A stretch of 64,000 nucleotides of DNA. It comes from Micropterix aruncella. Taxonomy: Eukaryota > Arthropoda > Insecta > Lepidoptera > Micropterigidae. A program made the position numbers and the translations under genes. The notes beneath the pieces were generated by a model. It made no database searches, had not been told where the DNA came from, and saw nothing but the letters and a program-made list of their open reading frames with translations. The stretch spans positions 908,596-972,595 of the forward strand of contig OX155976.1 of assembly GCA_944548615.1 (NCBI GenBank). Reading direction: 5' to 3'. Shown piece after piece: positions 22,736 through 33,703 of this stretch; position 1 is the first letter of the stretch, and each line of letters starts with the position of its first letter.

Positions 22736-22840
22736 TAAGAATAGGAATAAGAATAAATTTATTTCCATAATGAATTGCTTAAAAGGTTATATACAATGTC
22801 TGCCTAACTAGGCCGAAGCCCAAGGTAGGCTCGACTACGA
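22736..22840 (-). repeat. 3' tail of a minus-strand non-LTR element
   Basis: On the minus strand the sequence ends AAATAAATTTATTC followed by (TTATTC)n-like repeats at 22737-22755, the usual look of a non-LTR 3' terminus. No coding part could be found upstream. Confidence 0.4.
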
Positions 22841-23149
22841 TAGATGTAAGTTATGAAATGTGCTCACACTTATCAAAGTAATAAAAGCAAGAAAAGAAAA
22901 AAATATCTAATACCTGTAATAGGTCCTTTGTAACTCAAGAAAGATTTTGATCTGAAAAACTAAATAATGTATAATCTATTACTTCATAATGATGTTGGGC
23001 AAAATAATAAGGCATTCAAAAAATAACTAAGAGTCTTTTGTTAAAATAGTAATAAAATAGTAAGATAGTAAGATAGTCATTATACAGAGAAAGAAATCGG
23101 TTGTGGAACCCCACGACTTTCCTGGCAAGTAGCCAAGGACTGTTTCATC

Positions 23150-23413
23150 TGAATATTATTACAGTCTGCCCCTCTCCCCCTTCCCGATAACGAATCATTG
23201 TATTGATTAATATTTATTGTTTGATTATTGATTATTTTGTAAATTTGACTATTTTTAAGTAATCACCTCTGATTACAATTATTTTTTTTTCTTCCTTTAA
23301 TTAATCAAAGCGGTTTTATCATCCGGTAAATTATGATTGTAAAATTTGATATGTTCCTCAGTATTGTGAAATGCTTTTATAGAATGAATAAATGATGATG
23401 ATGATGATGATGA
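23150..23413 (+). repeat. 3' end of a non-LTR element with a (GAT)n tail
   Basis: The AT-rich UTR-like sequence ends TAGAATGAATAAATGATGATG and continues as (ATG)n to 23413. Short-repeat tails of this kind mark CR1/L2-type elements. No coding part is retained. Confidence 0.45.
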
Positions 23414-23582
23414 ATGTGTTTTCGTCCGAAACTATACATATATCTCTATAGTGGATGAATAACTAGTTAAGCATTCTAGAGAAAGCGGGACATTAATGCA
23501 AGGAAGAAGTAGAATATCGGAAAAAGAAGAATATTTATGCATGAAACTTTATACATTCTTAGTACTTCAGTATCTATTAAAA

Positions 23583-23695
23583 CAAGAGGAAGAGGAAGAG
23601 GAAGAGGAAGAGATAGAGGAAAAGAAAGAGGAAAAGGATTCTTCTTCTTCTTCCTCTTCTTCTTCGTCTTCTTTTTCTTCTTCTTCACCTCCGCG
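23583..23695. repeat. polypurine tract followed by polypyrimidine tract
   Basis: About 55 bases of GAGGAA-type repeat turn into about 55 bases of TTCTTC-type repeat. The two halves can pair into an imperfect hairpin. The frame through it reads Glu/Lys then Ser runs and is an artefact. Confidence 0.85.
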
Positions 23696-23875
23696 CGAAC
23701 TTGAGTCGACTTACCCTATTCCGACTTACTCTACTCATTTCGTACCTCCGCCCAAACTTGCTCTGACTTACCTTACCCATTCTGCAACTCCGCCCGGACT
23801 TGCCTCGACTTACCCTACTAATTTCGCACTGCCACCCAGACTTGCCCCGACTTACACTACTCTTTACTTACTTCA
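23696..23875. repeat. 42-bp tandem repeat, about four degenerate units
   Basis: Units begin CTCCGCCC(A/G)(A/G)ACTTG, continue CTCGACTTACC and end near CATTTCG. The first unit carries an extra 15 bases. The period keeps a frame open but I see no other sign of coding. Confidence 0.75.
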
Positions 23876-23934
23876 GGTCTAGTACTTCTAGATCTATTTT
23901 CTTTGAAGTTAAAGCATTATAGGTAAGGCGGAAT

Positions 23935-24475
23935 AGGTACATATCCACGGAAGAAGATGAATATCGGAGGAAGAAGAATATTTTCTCCACCACCCGACCC
24001 CTCCCTAACCACCCATACCTCACCCTGACAGCAAATCTGCTATATTTGTAGTATTTACGTGGTATTAAAATGTATATTTTTCAACATGGTTCGTTTTTCG
24101 GCTAGACTCGGGCGGCTCGGCTTTATTATTTAATTAAAATTGACGTCGACATTTTTGTTTTGTGTCGCTTGTCTAAGAGATATTGTAACCAAAATTTTAC
24201 AATGTGGTTTCGACCCTACAGCGCATCTGTGTACTGAATTTCAAGTTTCTATTCCAATATTTCGAGATTGAAGTATGTCTAGCACGCCCCCTGGTGGACC
24301 GATTTCAATCACAATCTTCTGAACTCTTGCTATGACTAAATGATGACTGCATGCCAAAATTTCACCTCAATCGGACGAGGGGTTTCGGCGCTATGGTGAA
24401 GTAATACACACAGACAGACAGAAACACAGACACCCAAAAGTGCGTCCACAATACTTTCCTTGCAAGGAAAGTAAA
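23935..24475 (+). repeat. repeat family C body, copy 2
   Basis: Matches 17395-17900 through the GGCTAGACTCGGGCGG, AGAGATATTGTAACC and CCCCCTGGTGGACCG blocks. It ends in ACAGACAGACAG and a perfect 20-nt palindrome at 24453-24472. Confidence 0.8.
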
Positions 24476-24840
24476 AAAATCGGTTGTGTCACCTCGATTT
24501 TCCCGGCAACCAGAACCCCCCCCCCCCCCCCCCATCGTGAGCCAAATTCTTAACCCCAACTTCACCAAACTCCCAAGCCCCTCTTACCCTCCCCCACCCC
24601 AGCCGCCCCCTCAACAACCCCCCCACTCCCTAGCCCCCCTCACTCCCAAACTCTCCCCCAACTCCCTCACCCGAAACTCACCCCCCTACCCCCCCCCTGA
24701 AATTCCCTCCTAACTACCCTAACCTCCCTTCCAACCCCCAAACCCCATCATTCCCTCTCTCCTACCACCTATCCTTCTAAAACAACCCACCTACCCAACA
24801 TTTCCCTCCTCAATGGCACACTTAAGGTGTGGTATCCCTG
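24476..24840. repeat. C-rich block of family C, copy 3
   Basis: Starts AAAATCGGTTGTGTCACCTC, has a 16-base C-run from about 24517, then CCT/CCA-rich DNA. The same opening is seen at 37118. Proline-rich frames are composition artefacts. Confidence 0.75.
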
Positions 24841-25270
24841 AAGTAGCGACTGTGAATATAGATGTAAAATAGTTTTTTTTCTGAATGTTTCTGAAATCAT
24901 TCCATTTATCCTCTTATTGTGTGTGCTACAGCCTCAATCCCCTAATGTCGCTCGCCATAATGAGTAGCGTAGTAGCAGGTACGTTATACCGGCTTATGGC
25001 TGCATGGGTACTTTTCGCTGTAGGCCGTGACAGCGGTCAACCGGGCGGCGTCGCCCGGACTGAGGTTATTTTAAAAGCGAGAAAGAGTGAAGCAAAAGCT
25101 CGCTGCTCCATTTCCACTCGACCACTGGTGACCCCGCAGGGCATCACGACGCGGGTGAAAGAGGTCGTGTGCGCGACCGCCTGTCACGCCTTCGGCAATG
25201 CAATTGACTTAATTGATCACACCGTACGTACGATGAATGCGTCTGAACATCAACACTAGTTCACACATAC
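24841..25270. other. unassigned interval
   Basis: A 124-codon frame at 24885-25259 has no recognised domain and ends just before a family A cluster; I do not call it a gene. Confidence 0.4.
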
Positions 25271-26447
25271 AGCGAGCTAATGGGCCTTGTTGCAGTTTGG
25301 CCACTGAAACCCATTTGTTCAGGGTCGGTCACAATCACGGGTCAACACCCATCCGGCGGCCTCCACGTAGAAGTGCAAGCCAGGATAGGACTCTGGCCTG
25401 CGGGTTAGTTTCCCCTAGGAGTCAACCTTCGGGCGCTCCTAGACGGTTTACAGACCGTGGGAGTTAATGGGCTCTTGCTAAGTTGGACACGAAGACCCAT
25501 TCTGTTCAGGGTTGGTCACACTCACGGGTCAACACCTATCCGACGGCCTCCACGCATGAAGTGCGAGCCTGGGTAGTACTCTGGCCATATGGTCAGTTTC
25601 CCTTGGGAATCAACCTTCTGGTGCTTCTGGACGGTCTGCGCACCGTTCAGCATAAGCCAATCGATTGCGCACTCTGACTAACAGTCGAGGGAGTTTGAAA
25701 GCAGTACTGTTTCCTATAGAGCGGGGGTGGTTGCGGACCTTACGGCGACTGATCTTGAAACGACCATCGGCTACCCGATCCTGGGTGAACAGCCGGGCAA
25801 AGGATGCCGTGGTCCGCGATAGATTCGGTATTCACCGCTTCGTAAGGGAGAGGACCGCGCAAGCGACCTGGAACTCGTAACCAATCAAGAGACTGGAGTA
25901 ATCTGGTCGCCGTTGGAAGTAAGGGCGTGAGTGTAATCCCGCTGGGTAACACTCCTAGCTATCTCGCGGTTAAGGCGTTGGCCTCTTACGGGTTTGTGGC
26001 GGAGCTTGACGGTGGACTGTTTTGTCCAAGTCTTCTGCGATCACTCCAGGGAGATAGAGCGACCAATTGTTAAAACTTCCTGAGGTGACGGGCTCGCCCG
26101 CTGTAGTCGACAACCCTAGGTTTGCAGACCGTGCGGCGTCAGCCAATCGATTGCGCATTCTGACTGACAGCGGGGGAGCCTGGAAACAGTACTGTCTCCT
26201 ATAGAGCGGGGGTAGTTGTTTACCTTACGGCAGTAGCTCTTGAAACGACCAATCAGCTAAAGAGCCGGGCAAAGGATTCTGTAGTCCGTGATAGATTCGG
26301 TAGACGCCGTATCACCGCTACGTAAGGGAGAAGACCGCGCAAGCGAACGAACCTGTCTTCTGCGCTCACCTCATTGGAGACAGAACGATCTAATATCTAT
26401 AAAACTTCCTGAGATGACGGATTCACCCGTTGTAGTCGACAGCTCTA
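25271..26447 (+). repeat. tandem cluster of repeat family A: partial, full, partial
   Basis: A partial copy (25271-25460) is followed by the best full copy (25462-26119, about 658 bp) and another partial (26120-26447). Both right-hand ends read hairpin (CGGGCTCGCCCG, 26089-26100, in the full copy), then TGTAGTCGACAAC or TGTAGTCGACAGCT, then CTAG (26116-26119; 26444-26447). A hairpin 10-15 bases before CTAG is a Helitron-type 3' end, but I cannot see a convincing TC start, so the class stays open. Confidence 0.75.
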
Positions 26448-26458
26448 GTAGTTCCACA

Positions 26459-26490
26459 TACACTACCGCTCAAAGTATTTGGACACCTAC
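26459..26490 (+). repeat. possible Tc1-type inverted-repeat end
   Basis: CACTACCGCTCAAAGTATTT next to a TA resembles the common Tc1-like terminus CACTACCGGTCAAAAGTTT. I found no partner end or transposase nearby. Confidence 0.35.
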
Positions 26491-26764
26491 TTTTTATTGC
26501 ACTTCCTATATAAAAGGTATTTATAAAATCTATGACACTGTAGTGTTTTCCTTAAGCAATTTCCCTAGCAAATCACCATTCGCAATCACCATTTCACCAA
26601 AACAAAAAAAATCATCGCATCAATGCACATCGTCATTGCCGTAACGTTCAAATACGACGTCGAATATCGTACAAGAGATTCATCGTACTCAATATATCTA
26701 ATCTGGAAACGCGATGTTGATTGCCAGATTAAACACCAAGTACCATTCCGAAGTTGAAAATTAA

Positions 26765-27103
26765 ATAAATGAAAATATTATAATAACTAATAATACGCGG
26801 GGTAAAAATTTAGTCGTCACTTCTGCCCGGGACAGTTTTGCGCGTGAAGTCGATGGCCTTGATAAAAAACGACCATAACTTTTAAACTACTATACGGATC
26901 GTAAAAAGAATAACTGTGAAATGATCGCAATTGAAATTTGAAATATAAAACATTATAACATTATCTCGTAAAACAATTAAGATAATAATGAATAAATATT
27001 ACAAAGTTAGCACAGCGCGGAGCGCCCTAACCAATATTGATTAGATACCATTTTAGGCATTTGTAAGCGTCTAACCAAAAATGGTTAGCTCAAATAGGAA
27101 GGG
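26765..27103. mobile_element. decayed TTAA-type MITE related to the large arms
   Basis: The right end is AGGAAGGG followed by TTAA at 27104-27107. It shows two CTAACCA-starting blocks at 27027 and 27071 (offset 44). The core (AAAAAACGACCATAACTTTT, AAAACAATTAAGATAATAAT) is nearly the same as in the outer ends of the arms at 41768 and 62309. The left end has lost its CCC; the TTAA at 26761 is a guess. Confidence 0.6.
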
Positions 27104-27470
27104 TTAAAAGAAAACCAGGATGCTAGAAAAAAACTTATATTATTAATTATTTGAGTCTTATAATTTTTGGTATACACAAAACCATGGTACATAAATTATT
27201 CTAACAGTAATATGCTGACACATTTTAGCTTCAAAATCGAATCTACAATTTTTAGAAAATAGTCTTATAATTAAAAAGAATATTAAAAATAATCAATCGG
27301 AAGCGCATAGTAGACCCGGGTATATGTGTATACCGTAAATGGTATAAATATCGGCCATGTTGGCCGAATCTAGTTTTTTCCAAATTCCAGACTCGACGAG
27401 TCCGGTTATGCCCGTTGCGGTTCTTAAATGACACGAGGCTTAGCGCAGAACTGTAGCAGGTGGCGAACAC

Positions 27471-27978
27471 AATAGTGCGCTCTCATCTTGAATTTGGGTC
27501 CTCGATATGGAACCCATATTTTAAAACGTACTCCGATAGAGTCGAATCCATTCAAAGGAAATTTCTGAGAATGCTATCATTTAAATGCGGCCTTAAGAAT
27601 CATCTGACTGGCTACGAGGAAAGACTGACTGCTTTTAAATTTGTCACATTAGGAAAACGCCGGCAGGTTGCAGATTTAGTGTTCCTGTACAAAATTTTAA
27701 ATAATAAAATCGATACCTCTTGTATAGAAAAAATACAATTTAACATTACTAAAAGAAGTCTTCGATACCCAGACTTATTTAAAACACCTTTAGCAAAAAA
27801 CTATACCGGAGTTAATAACGTAATCCCACGTATATGTCGTCTGTATAACAAATTTCATCTTGACAACGCATCGATATATTTCATGATAGTTTATGATACT
27901 TCAAAGCGTCCCTCTTTAAAATACTGTAATTCTGATATTTTTTGTTTTTTTTCCTTTTTCATACGTATTTTTTTTTAA
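27471..27978 (+). pseudogene. C-terminal segment of a reverse transcriptase
   Basis: About 168 element-derived codons. SHLEFGSSIWNPY followed by RVESIQRKFLRML is the usual thumb-region signature of CR1/jockey-type reverse transcriptases. A later stretch, TKRSLRYPDLFKTPLAK and IPRICRLYNKF, fits the family's C-terminus. The catalytic palm (YADD box) is missing. An upstream ATG at 27460 lies in the host repeat, so the apparent start is not native. The end reads through T-rich DNA (CFFSFFIRIFF) and the true stop may be earlier. Confidence 0.8.
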
Positions 27979-28141
27979 AATTCAACCATTGTTCAAGCAT
28001 TGTGCTAATTGTGTACTCATATAAAAAGGATATTGATGTAGTCATGTAACTGTAGTATATATATGTCACTGTATGTGTTGTCAATATTCTGTTTGGGTAC
28101 CAAATAAAATAAAATAAAATAAAATAGAAATAAAATAAATA
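27471..28141 (+). mobile_element. 5'-truncated CR1/jockey-like non-LTR element
   Basis: Contains a C-terminal reverse transcriptase frame and ends in an AAAAT-type tail ((AAAAT)n near 28100-28135). Its limits are fixed by comparison with the empty site at 32846-32952. The target duplication is at most a base or two. Confidence 0.75.
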
Positions 28142-28279
28142 AATCAGCAATGATCGCAGTGTTACAAGGCTCATAAAAACTTATAAAAGCCACAAACAGA
28201 AATAAAAAATAATAGGTCATATCTGACAGTCTACATTTAAGAGTACAGTACACTCTACACTACAGTAGTCTCTACACTA

Positions 28280-28465
28280 AAGTACACCTTACGCAGACAC
28301 AAAAGATATTTGAGCTATAAGCTCTTTAACCAGCTACAACTCTTCACAAGAAAGATGGAAACAAAGGTGTTTAAAAGATTTATTAAACAAAAGCTGCAAT
28401 CCACATATGCTTTCTATAAAATGGGTGATTTTTTTGAGCATGCCAATTCTTTCAAATGGGAATAA
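28280..28465 (+). pseudogene. extreme C-terminus of a second non-LTR reverse transcriptase
   Basis: A short open frame reads KLFNQLQLF, KVFKRFIKQKLQSTYAFYKM and ends FKWE-stop at 28463-28465. This is the shape of a CR1/L2-type C-terminus (F-x-x-x-L/I-K then FY). An AT-rich 3' UTR of about 450 bases follows. Confidence 0.6.
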
Positions 28466-28943
28466 CATTAATATGTAACTTTCAGGTACCTCATTTTAGT
28501 TCTTATTGTTTAATAATAATATTATGAATTTAATATTTAATATGTAGATTACAATGTGTAATGTAACATACCTGATCATATACATACGTTGTTTTTTTCA
28601 ATTTTGTTCTGATACTTCCTATTGTGTGATTATTTTTTGTATAAATTGCCTAAGATGATTATTAATATTCTTATAATAACTATCTATTTTATATGTATAC
28701 TCATGTACATGGATTCAGCTCTATTTTTTTTAATTTTATTTGTCTGCCGTGTAAAGCCGTCAGGAATTAGTCAACGCAATTGTCGAATTAATATGTATGC
28801 TTTAATAGTTTTATATCTACATATATTAATATATTACTAGCAACTGGCGAATTCTAATATGCGATAATTAGCGTTAATTCTTAATTCATGCTTTTATTGT
28901 ATATTCTGAATGAATAAATTGAATACTGAATACTGAATACTGA
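28466..28943 (+). repeat. 3' UTR with a 7-bp tandem tail (TGAATAC)n
   Basis: The UTR ends AATGAATAAAT and (TGAATAC)n at 28919-28943, a typical short-repeat non-LTR terminus. The 72-codon frame inside it is AT-derived. Confidence 0.65.
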
Positions 28944-29129
28944 GTTTGCTTTAGAGAGGCATACTGCTAGAAACACTCATTGGGCCGTACCTCAGCCGCC
29001 TACTATATTTTTGTTATTTTATTTTCCATCATTCAAGAATAAGAGCTGGTGGAAGAATGCTTCGTTATTGAAATATGGGACATGGACTGCCCAACAAAAA
29101 GGAGTGTGTTTGTCCCGATGCTAACCGAT

Positions 29130-29755
29130 GGTAGCTAATGGGCCCTCTTGGAGTTGGCTACGAAGACCATTATTCAGGGTCGGTCATACTCACGAGCCAA
29201 CGCCCATCGCGCAGACTCCACGCAGAAGAGAGACCCATGGTAGGGCGCTGGCCTGCGGGCCAGTCTCCTCTAGGAGTCAACCTTCGGGCGCTCCTGGACA
29301 GTATGCGCACCGTGCGGCGTCAGCCAATCGATCGTACACTCCGACTAACAGCCGAAGGAGTCTGGGAACAATAACGTTTCCTATAGAGCGGGGGTGGTTG
29401 TTAATTTTATGGCAACTGCTCTTGAAACGACCATTCGGCCACCCGATCCCGGGTGAATAAGCCGGGTAAAGGATGCCACGGTCCGCGAATGATTCGGTTG
29501 ACACCGAATCTATTGTGGCCCAAGCTGCACGAAATGTACATCTTGGGACACAAGCAGATCCACTTCGTTCTCGGATCGGCTACTATTCAGAAGCCTCCTC
29601 GAGTGAAAGGCTACCCAGGGTAAGGCTCCCGTGTCTCAGGCCTCAAAGCTGGTGGACCGGTTTCTCCCCGGCAGGATTGCATCCCGGCGCCACTGGGCGG
29701 TTTGCGCATCGTTTGGCGAAGCCAATCGGTTGTGCATTCTGACTAATTGCATTTC
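29130..29755 (+). repeat. repeat family A, two joined modules
   Basis: The first module (29130-29510) matches the left part of the 25462-26119 copy. The second (29511-29755), with AAGCTGCACGAAAT and GGCCTCAAAGCTGGTGG, recurs as pieces at 40248-40370 and 59405-59565. Confidence 0.7.
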
Positions 29756-29914
29756 AAAGTGCACCCACCCTCACCTAAGAATAGGGACTTTCAGTATGTT
29801 TACCTCCTAACACGCCCAAACTTAGTCCTATTGGGACTTAGCAACATGCAAAGAATAATAAATTACAATGTATAATTCTTAGTATACACAGACGATTTTA
29901 TGTTAACGCAGTAA

Positions 29915-31202
29915 TCTATACTAATAATAAAAAGAGGTAAAGTTTGTGAGGTTGTAGAGAGTAATCTCTGGATCTACTTAACCGATTTTGAAATTGAAAT
30001 TCTTTTACTAATAAAAAGCCACGTTATTTATGAGTGTCATAGGCTATATATTAATCCGAAAAATGAAAAGACTTTTTCGTAGTAGTCGGATTTGCAAAGT
30101 AAGTCGGAGAAAAAACAGTCGAATGAAAACGTTTCTTACGAACGCTGCTTAACGATGAGAGATATATGATTAAGTTTTAGAGGAAAGTTGTAGAGCTTGC
30201 AAGTTGTAGAGCTACAAAAAAGTCAGCAACAGCATCTGTCCAACTTTTATATTTAAGTCACAAAAAGTAGTTTTTCATGTTAAAAAAATAATTTAAATCG
30301 TTAGGTGATGTTTATTGGTCATATTATCAACAATTATGAATTCTTATCAAAATAAGTAAATTTATCGTCTCAAGTGTTGAAAAAAAACACGCCACCGTAT
30401 CTCGTGTTGGAACTCCTGAAAGAATGGTACAAAATAATAACATTACATCTAATATAGTATAAATATCATTGAACTAACTACCAAAAAATATTTGACTTTG
30501 ACAATGAATTATACTTTTAGACTAGGTATTTTTATATTAAATCTTATATTACTTAAAACATAATATTAAATATTAATGACTGTTTCTTTCTTTTCTCACA
30601 TATAACTTTATTTATATTTTTTAATCGAATTTTATATTGTATTTATTGCCGATTTAATAATGGAATTTCATTTGATTTATTATATATTTTTAATATTTTT
30701 TTATTATTATTATTTTTTATTTTATTCTGAAGACCACATTTTAGGGCAATTTAGTGTCATTAGCTTTTTACTAAAACGTGGACATTTGTAGGCAACCAAG
30801 CAATCAAGCAAACTTGATTGTAATATTGGAGTCCTGTCCACCCTAGAACGGGCTAGTCCCAGTTGGGTGACAGAAACAAATAAGCAAAAGGTTAAGGTTT
30901 CGCCATTCGGTTCCTGTTATTTTTGTAAGCTAATCAATGTTTTATAGTAATTAATTCTTAAATAAATAAATAAATAAATAAATACAGAACAGTTTTGAAC
31001 AATTAAAATAAACATAATTTATTCAATCATAATCACTTCATTCACTCATTTGAAACCCGGTAATATGGCTAAATCGGCATGCAAATACATATATACATAT
31101 GCAGTAAAAAATTAACCTTTCTTTTGGCAGTCAGGAAATAAATCATAGCACACAGTACTAACCGAACCACACTCATAATTTCATCACAAGTAAAAATGTT
31201 TA
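29915..31202 (+). mobile_element. Helitron, family H, copy 5, expanded and lacking its 3' end
   Basis: Starts TCTATACTAATAATAAAAAG at 29915 and matches family H to 30475 and again from 31045 to 31200 (TTTCATCACAAGTAAAAATG). The terminal hairpin and CTAG are missing. About 570 bp of AT-rich DNA, with an (AAAT)n run near 30960, has been added inside. Confidence 0.7.
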
Positions 31203-31348
31203 CGATCATCATCTTGCTGATTTCAGTCTTGGAGACCGCCGCACGGAACGATGCGCCAGTGCTCAGCTAGAACCACTGGTATAGATTTTGCAGCCATGAT
31301 ATCATTGGCCGCCCAGGCCTGTCTTGCCTTGAATTTTCCCCTGGGTTA

Positions 31349-31735
31349 CTATTGTAGGAGTTCGTATTTGGGGTTGCGCATTATGCCACCGAAATATTCG
31401 ATCATGCGTCTCTTTACGGTTTTGAGTACCTCTGTCCCTTTTTTATTCAGTCTTTGAAGGACTGTTTTATTTCGAACCTTCTGGACCCACGATATTTTAA
31501 GCACTCTCCGATACACCCACATTTCAAACGCTTCAAGGCGTTTGGCCATCCTTTCTGTGAGTGTCCAGGCCTCAGCTCCATATAAGAGGACGGAGAATAC
31601 GTAGCATTTTGCTATACGAGTGCGTAGATCAAGGCTCAAATTACGGTCGCAAAGGATTTTCTCCATTTTTCGACAGGCGTTACGGGCCTGCTAGATTCGG
31701 CATTTAATTTCGATACTGTGGTCTCCTTTGTCGTT
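31349..31735 (-). pseudogene. RTE-like reverse transcriptase C-terminus
   Basis: CYVFSVLLYGAEAWTL, LEAFEMWVYRRVLKISW and VLQRLNKKGTEVL are the standard C-terminal signature of RTE-type reverse transcriptases. A stop codon lies just upstream of ARNACRKMEK (near 31692). The fragment is inactive. Confidence 0.8.
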
Positions 31736-31743
31736 GACTATGA

Positions 31744-32650
31744 CAGCCTTCCGCAACCCTGGGGTCGCGACCCCGCACGGGGTCGCGAAATATAATTATG
31801 GGTTCGTCAAAAAAGTCAACAAGGTCCTGTACTTATCGATTTTTATTAAAGTTTATGCGTAAAATATAACCTCTTCATACACGTTTTGATTCCATTTTCT
31901 TTAAAACGGAGAGATTCGATGAACTCAAAAGAAAAGGAGCAGCTGATCGATTTAATGCCCGATGAAAGCCTTCGAGCTATTTTCAAAACCACGGATCTAT
32001 CCAAGTTCTGGATAATGACGGAAAATAATTTAAAACATTATTGGCTTTGTTACTGGTATATATATTATGCTTATACGTATTTTTTTTATGCTGTATGTTT
32101 TTAACAAAAATAAAATAAAAAGGAATATCCACTGTTATGCAAAATATCTCTGCTGAAATTGCTGCCATTCGCATCTACATACCTGTGTGAGACAGCTTTC
32201 TCTACATTGACCGCTATAAAAACAAAATATCGCTCCAGACAATGTAGAACCTGATTTGAGGGTGTCTATTTCTGATAATATATCACCAAGAATTAATATA
32301 CTGACTGAATGTGTGCAAGCACAAGGTTCAAATTAATTTTTAAACTTACTTACCTAATTTTCTTAGTGAATAAAATGTTAAAATAATTGCTTGTCTCATT
32401 TAATGCCTTCATAAATATGTTAAAGGCATATTTTCTCGTTTGCTCTAATATTATTTTCCAAAATAAATAAACTTTCCGATATAATTTACGAAATAAAAAC
32501 AGCTAGAACATGGAGGACAATTGAAGTTTACCTTGATCTCGTTACCTGAACCAACCTTTGCATTTGTAAATTTAGTGTTTTTTTCTGGGGTCGCTGAAAA
32601 CTCTTTTTTTAATTTTGGGGTCGCAACATCAAAAAGGTTGCGGACCGCTG
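31744..32650 (+). mobile_element. 907-bp hAT element, deletion derivative
   Basis: Termini CAGCCTTCCGCAACC and the complement of CAGCGGTCCGCAACC are flanked by a perfect 8-bp duplication GACTATGA (31736-31743; 32651-32658). The subterminal GGGGTCGCGACCCCG is like that of Charlie/ZBED-type hAT elements. It retains pieces of a hAT transposase but not a whole one. Confidence 0.92.
31886..32336 (+). pseudogene. hAT transposase C-terminus (ZBED5-like), broken
   Basis: The first stretch reads KEKEQLIDLMPDESLRAIFK and LSKFWI. After a non-homologous insertion of about 100 bases and a frame change, the second reads LPFASTYLCETAFSTLTAIK and KYRSR, followed by LRVSISDNISPRI. The latter is the dimerisation-domain end characteristic of ZBED5/Buster-like transposases. 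The DDE catalytic part is deleted, so it cannot be active. Confidence 0.8.
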
Positions 32651-32845
32651 GACTATGACACCCAGGTATTTGTATTGGCTCACTCTTTCAAGGTCTGTAT
32701 CATCGATATTTATGAAAGAGTTTCTAACCTCCCCAGGAGGATAGACGACCCATACTTCAAAATTAAGACTTACAGACATGATACCGTCGCAGCTAATACT
32801 TATAAGCAAAGTAGGTACAACCTTTTTTTTTTTTTTTGGGGCTTT

Positions 32846-33036
32846 TTTAAGGTCTTTATGAGCCTTGTAACACTGCGACCATTGCTGATCTATTGTGTTC
32901 GCCACCTACTATAGTTCTGCGCTAAGCCTCGTGTCATTTAAGAACCGCAACAGGCTTTTGGAGCCAGATTGTTGTACCTCCTCAGGTTGGAGGTAATGAC
33001 GGTAGCGGGCCACACTCGCACATGAGGTGCAGGGGA
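32846..33036 (-). repeat. repeat E, uninterrupted (empty-site) copy
   Basis: 32846-32952 is the continuous counterpart of the split sequence at 27411-28185. It is followed by CCTCAGGTTGGAGGTAATGA and lies next to the tail of another retroelement at 33037. Confidence 0.75.
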
Positions 33037-33703
33037 CTTTATTTATTTATTAATATTTCACATACATTTATAATACTAGATTAATAAGATTAAAATCTAC
33101 CTTGCTGGAGTAATGCCCGTACTAAGGTAGACTTTTATGTATTCTTTTTTTCCTTTTTTATTTTTTAGTTGGTAAGTGTGACATAATGTAGCATTGCTTT
33201 ACGTGGTAGCTCTATATTTACACAAATTTTACATATACCTACTTATAATTTAGTAACATAATATACATAATAATATTAAATAATCATATATACACATACA
33301 CATATAAACATATACATCTACACATATATACACATATATACATATACATTTATACATATAATCTATACATATACATAAAAGTAGTAATTTTATGTAGTTT
33401 GGTATTCTTATACAGCACTATAATTAACTAATTTCTCCTTTTCGTTTCTTCCTAGCTCAATCAACCATTTCGTCATAATTTTTCTTCCTCGTATGGTATC
33501 TAACTTCACTTTTAATTCCGAATGTATTCTATTGTGTAGTCGGACAGCTAGAAAAGAAAAATGTCGTTGGGCGAATTTAGTTTTCATAAGGGGAACATCA
33601 TGTTGCATGGCTGTAACTGCGCTTGTTCTGATAGTATGAGATTCAATCATATGCCGCTCTGTGTGGGTGTAATAAAATATTGTCGATACTTTCACATATA
33701 ATT
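33037..33703 (-). mobile_element. 5'-truncated non-LTR element with an (AAAT)n tail
   Basis: On the minus strand a C-terminal coding piece (33408-33695) is followed by a UTR with many TATACACATA-type repeats and a tail AATAAATAAATAAAG at 33037-33050. It truncates the RNase H fragment that begins at 33704. Confidence 0.7.
33408..33660 (-). pseudogene. reverse transcriptase C-terminal tail
   Basis: HTIRTSAVTAMQHDVPLMKT followed by FSFLAVRLHNRIHSELK matches the conserved end of CR1/jockey-type proteins (H-T-R ... P ... T ... S-F ... A ... N-x-I/L-P). Only about 85 codons survive. Confidence 0.65.

Larger units (their letters stand above)
27410..28185 (+). repeat. repeat E split by a retroelement
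   Basis: 27411-27470 and 28143-28183 match the two halves of the uninterrupted minus-strand sequence at 32846-32952 (GGTTCTTAAATGACACGAGG and GTTACAAGGCTCATAAA). The intervening 27471-28141 is therefore an insertion. Confidence 0.8.
31203..32823 (-). mobile_element. RTE-like non-LTR fragment, split by a hAT element
   Basis: Two minus-strand pieces of one reverse transcriptase region flank the hAT insertion at 31744-32650. The upstream piece (32659-32823) encodes DLERVSQYKYLGVIV. The downstream piece encodes the ARNACRKMEKILCDRNLS and VLLYGAEAWTL stretches. No endonuclease or catalytic palm is present. Confidence 0.75.

Noticed and set aside
23496..23882. 128-codon frame with Glu/Lys then Ser runs
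   Set aside because: Explained by the purine/pyrimidine tract and a 42-bp tandem repeat; no splice or start context.
24885..25259. 124-codon frame with a hydrophobic start
   Set aside because: No recognised domain, no splice sites and no second copy to compare.
25271..26447. CRISPR-like or LTR pair
   Set aside because: Units are long and directly adjacent with no spacers; ends are CTAG-like instead of TG...CA.
31886..32104. Host gene next to an RTE fragment
   Set aside because: It lies between hAT ends and 8-bp duplications and matches a hAT transposase end.
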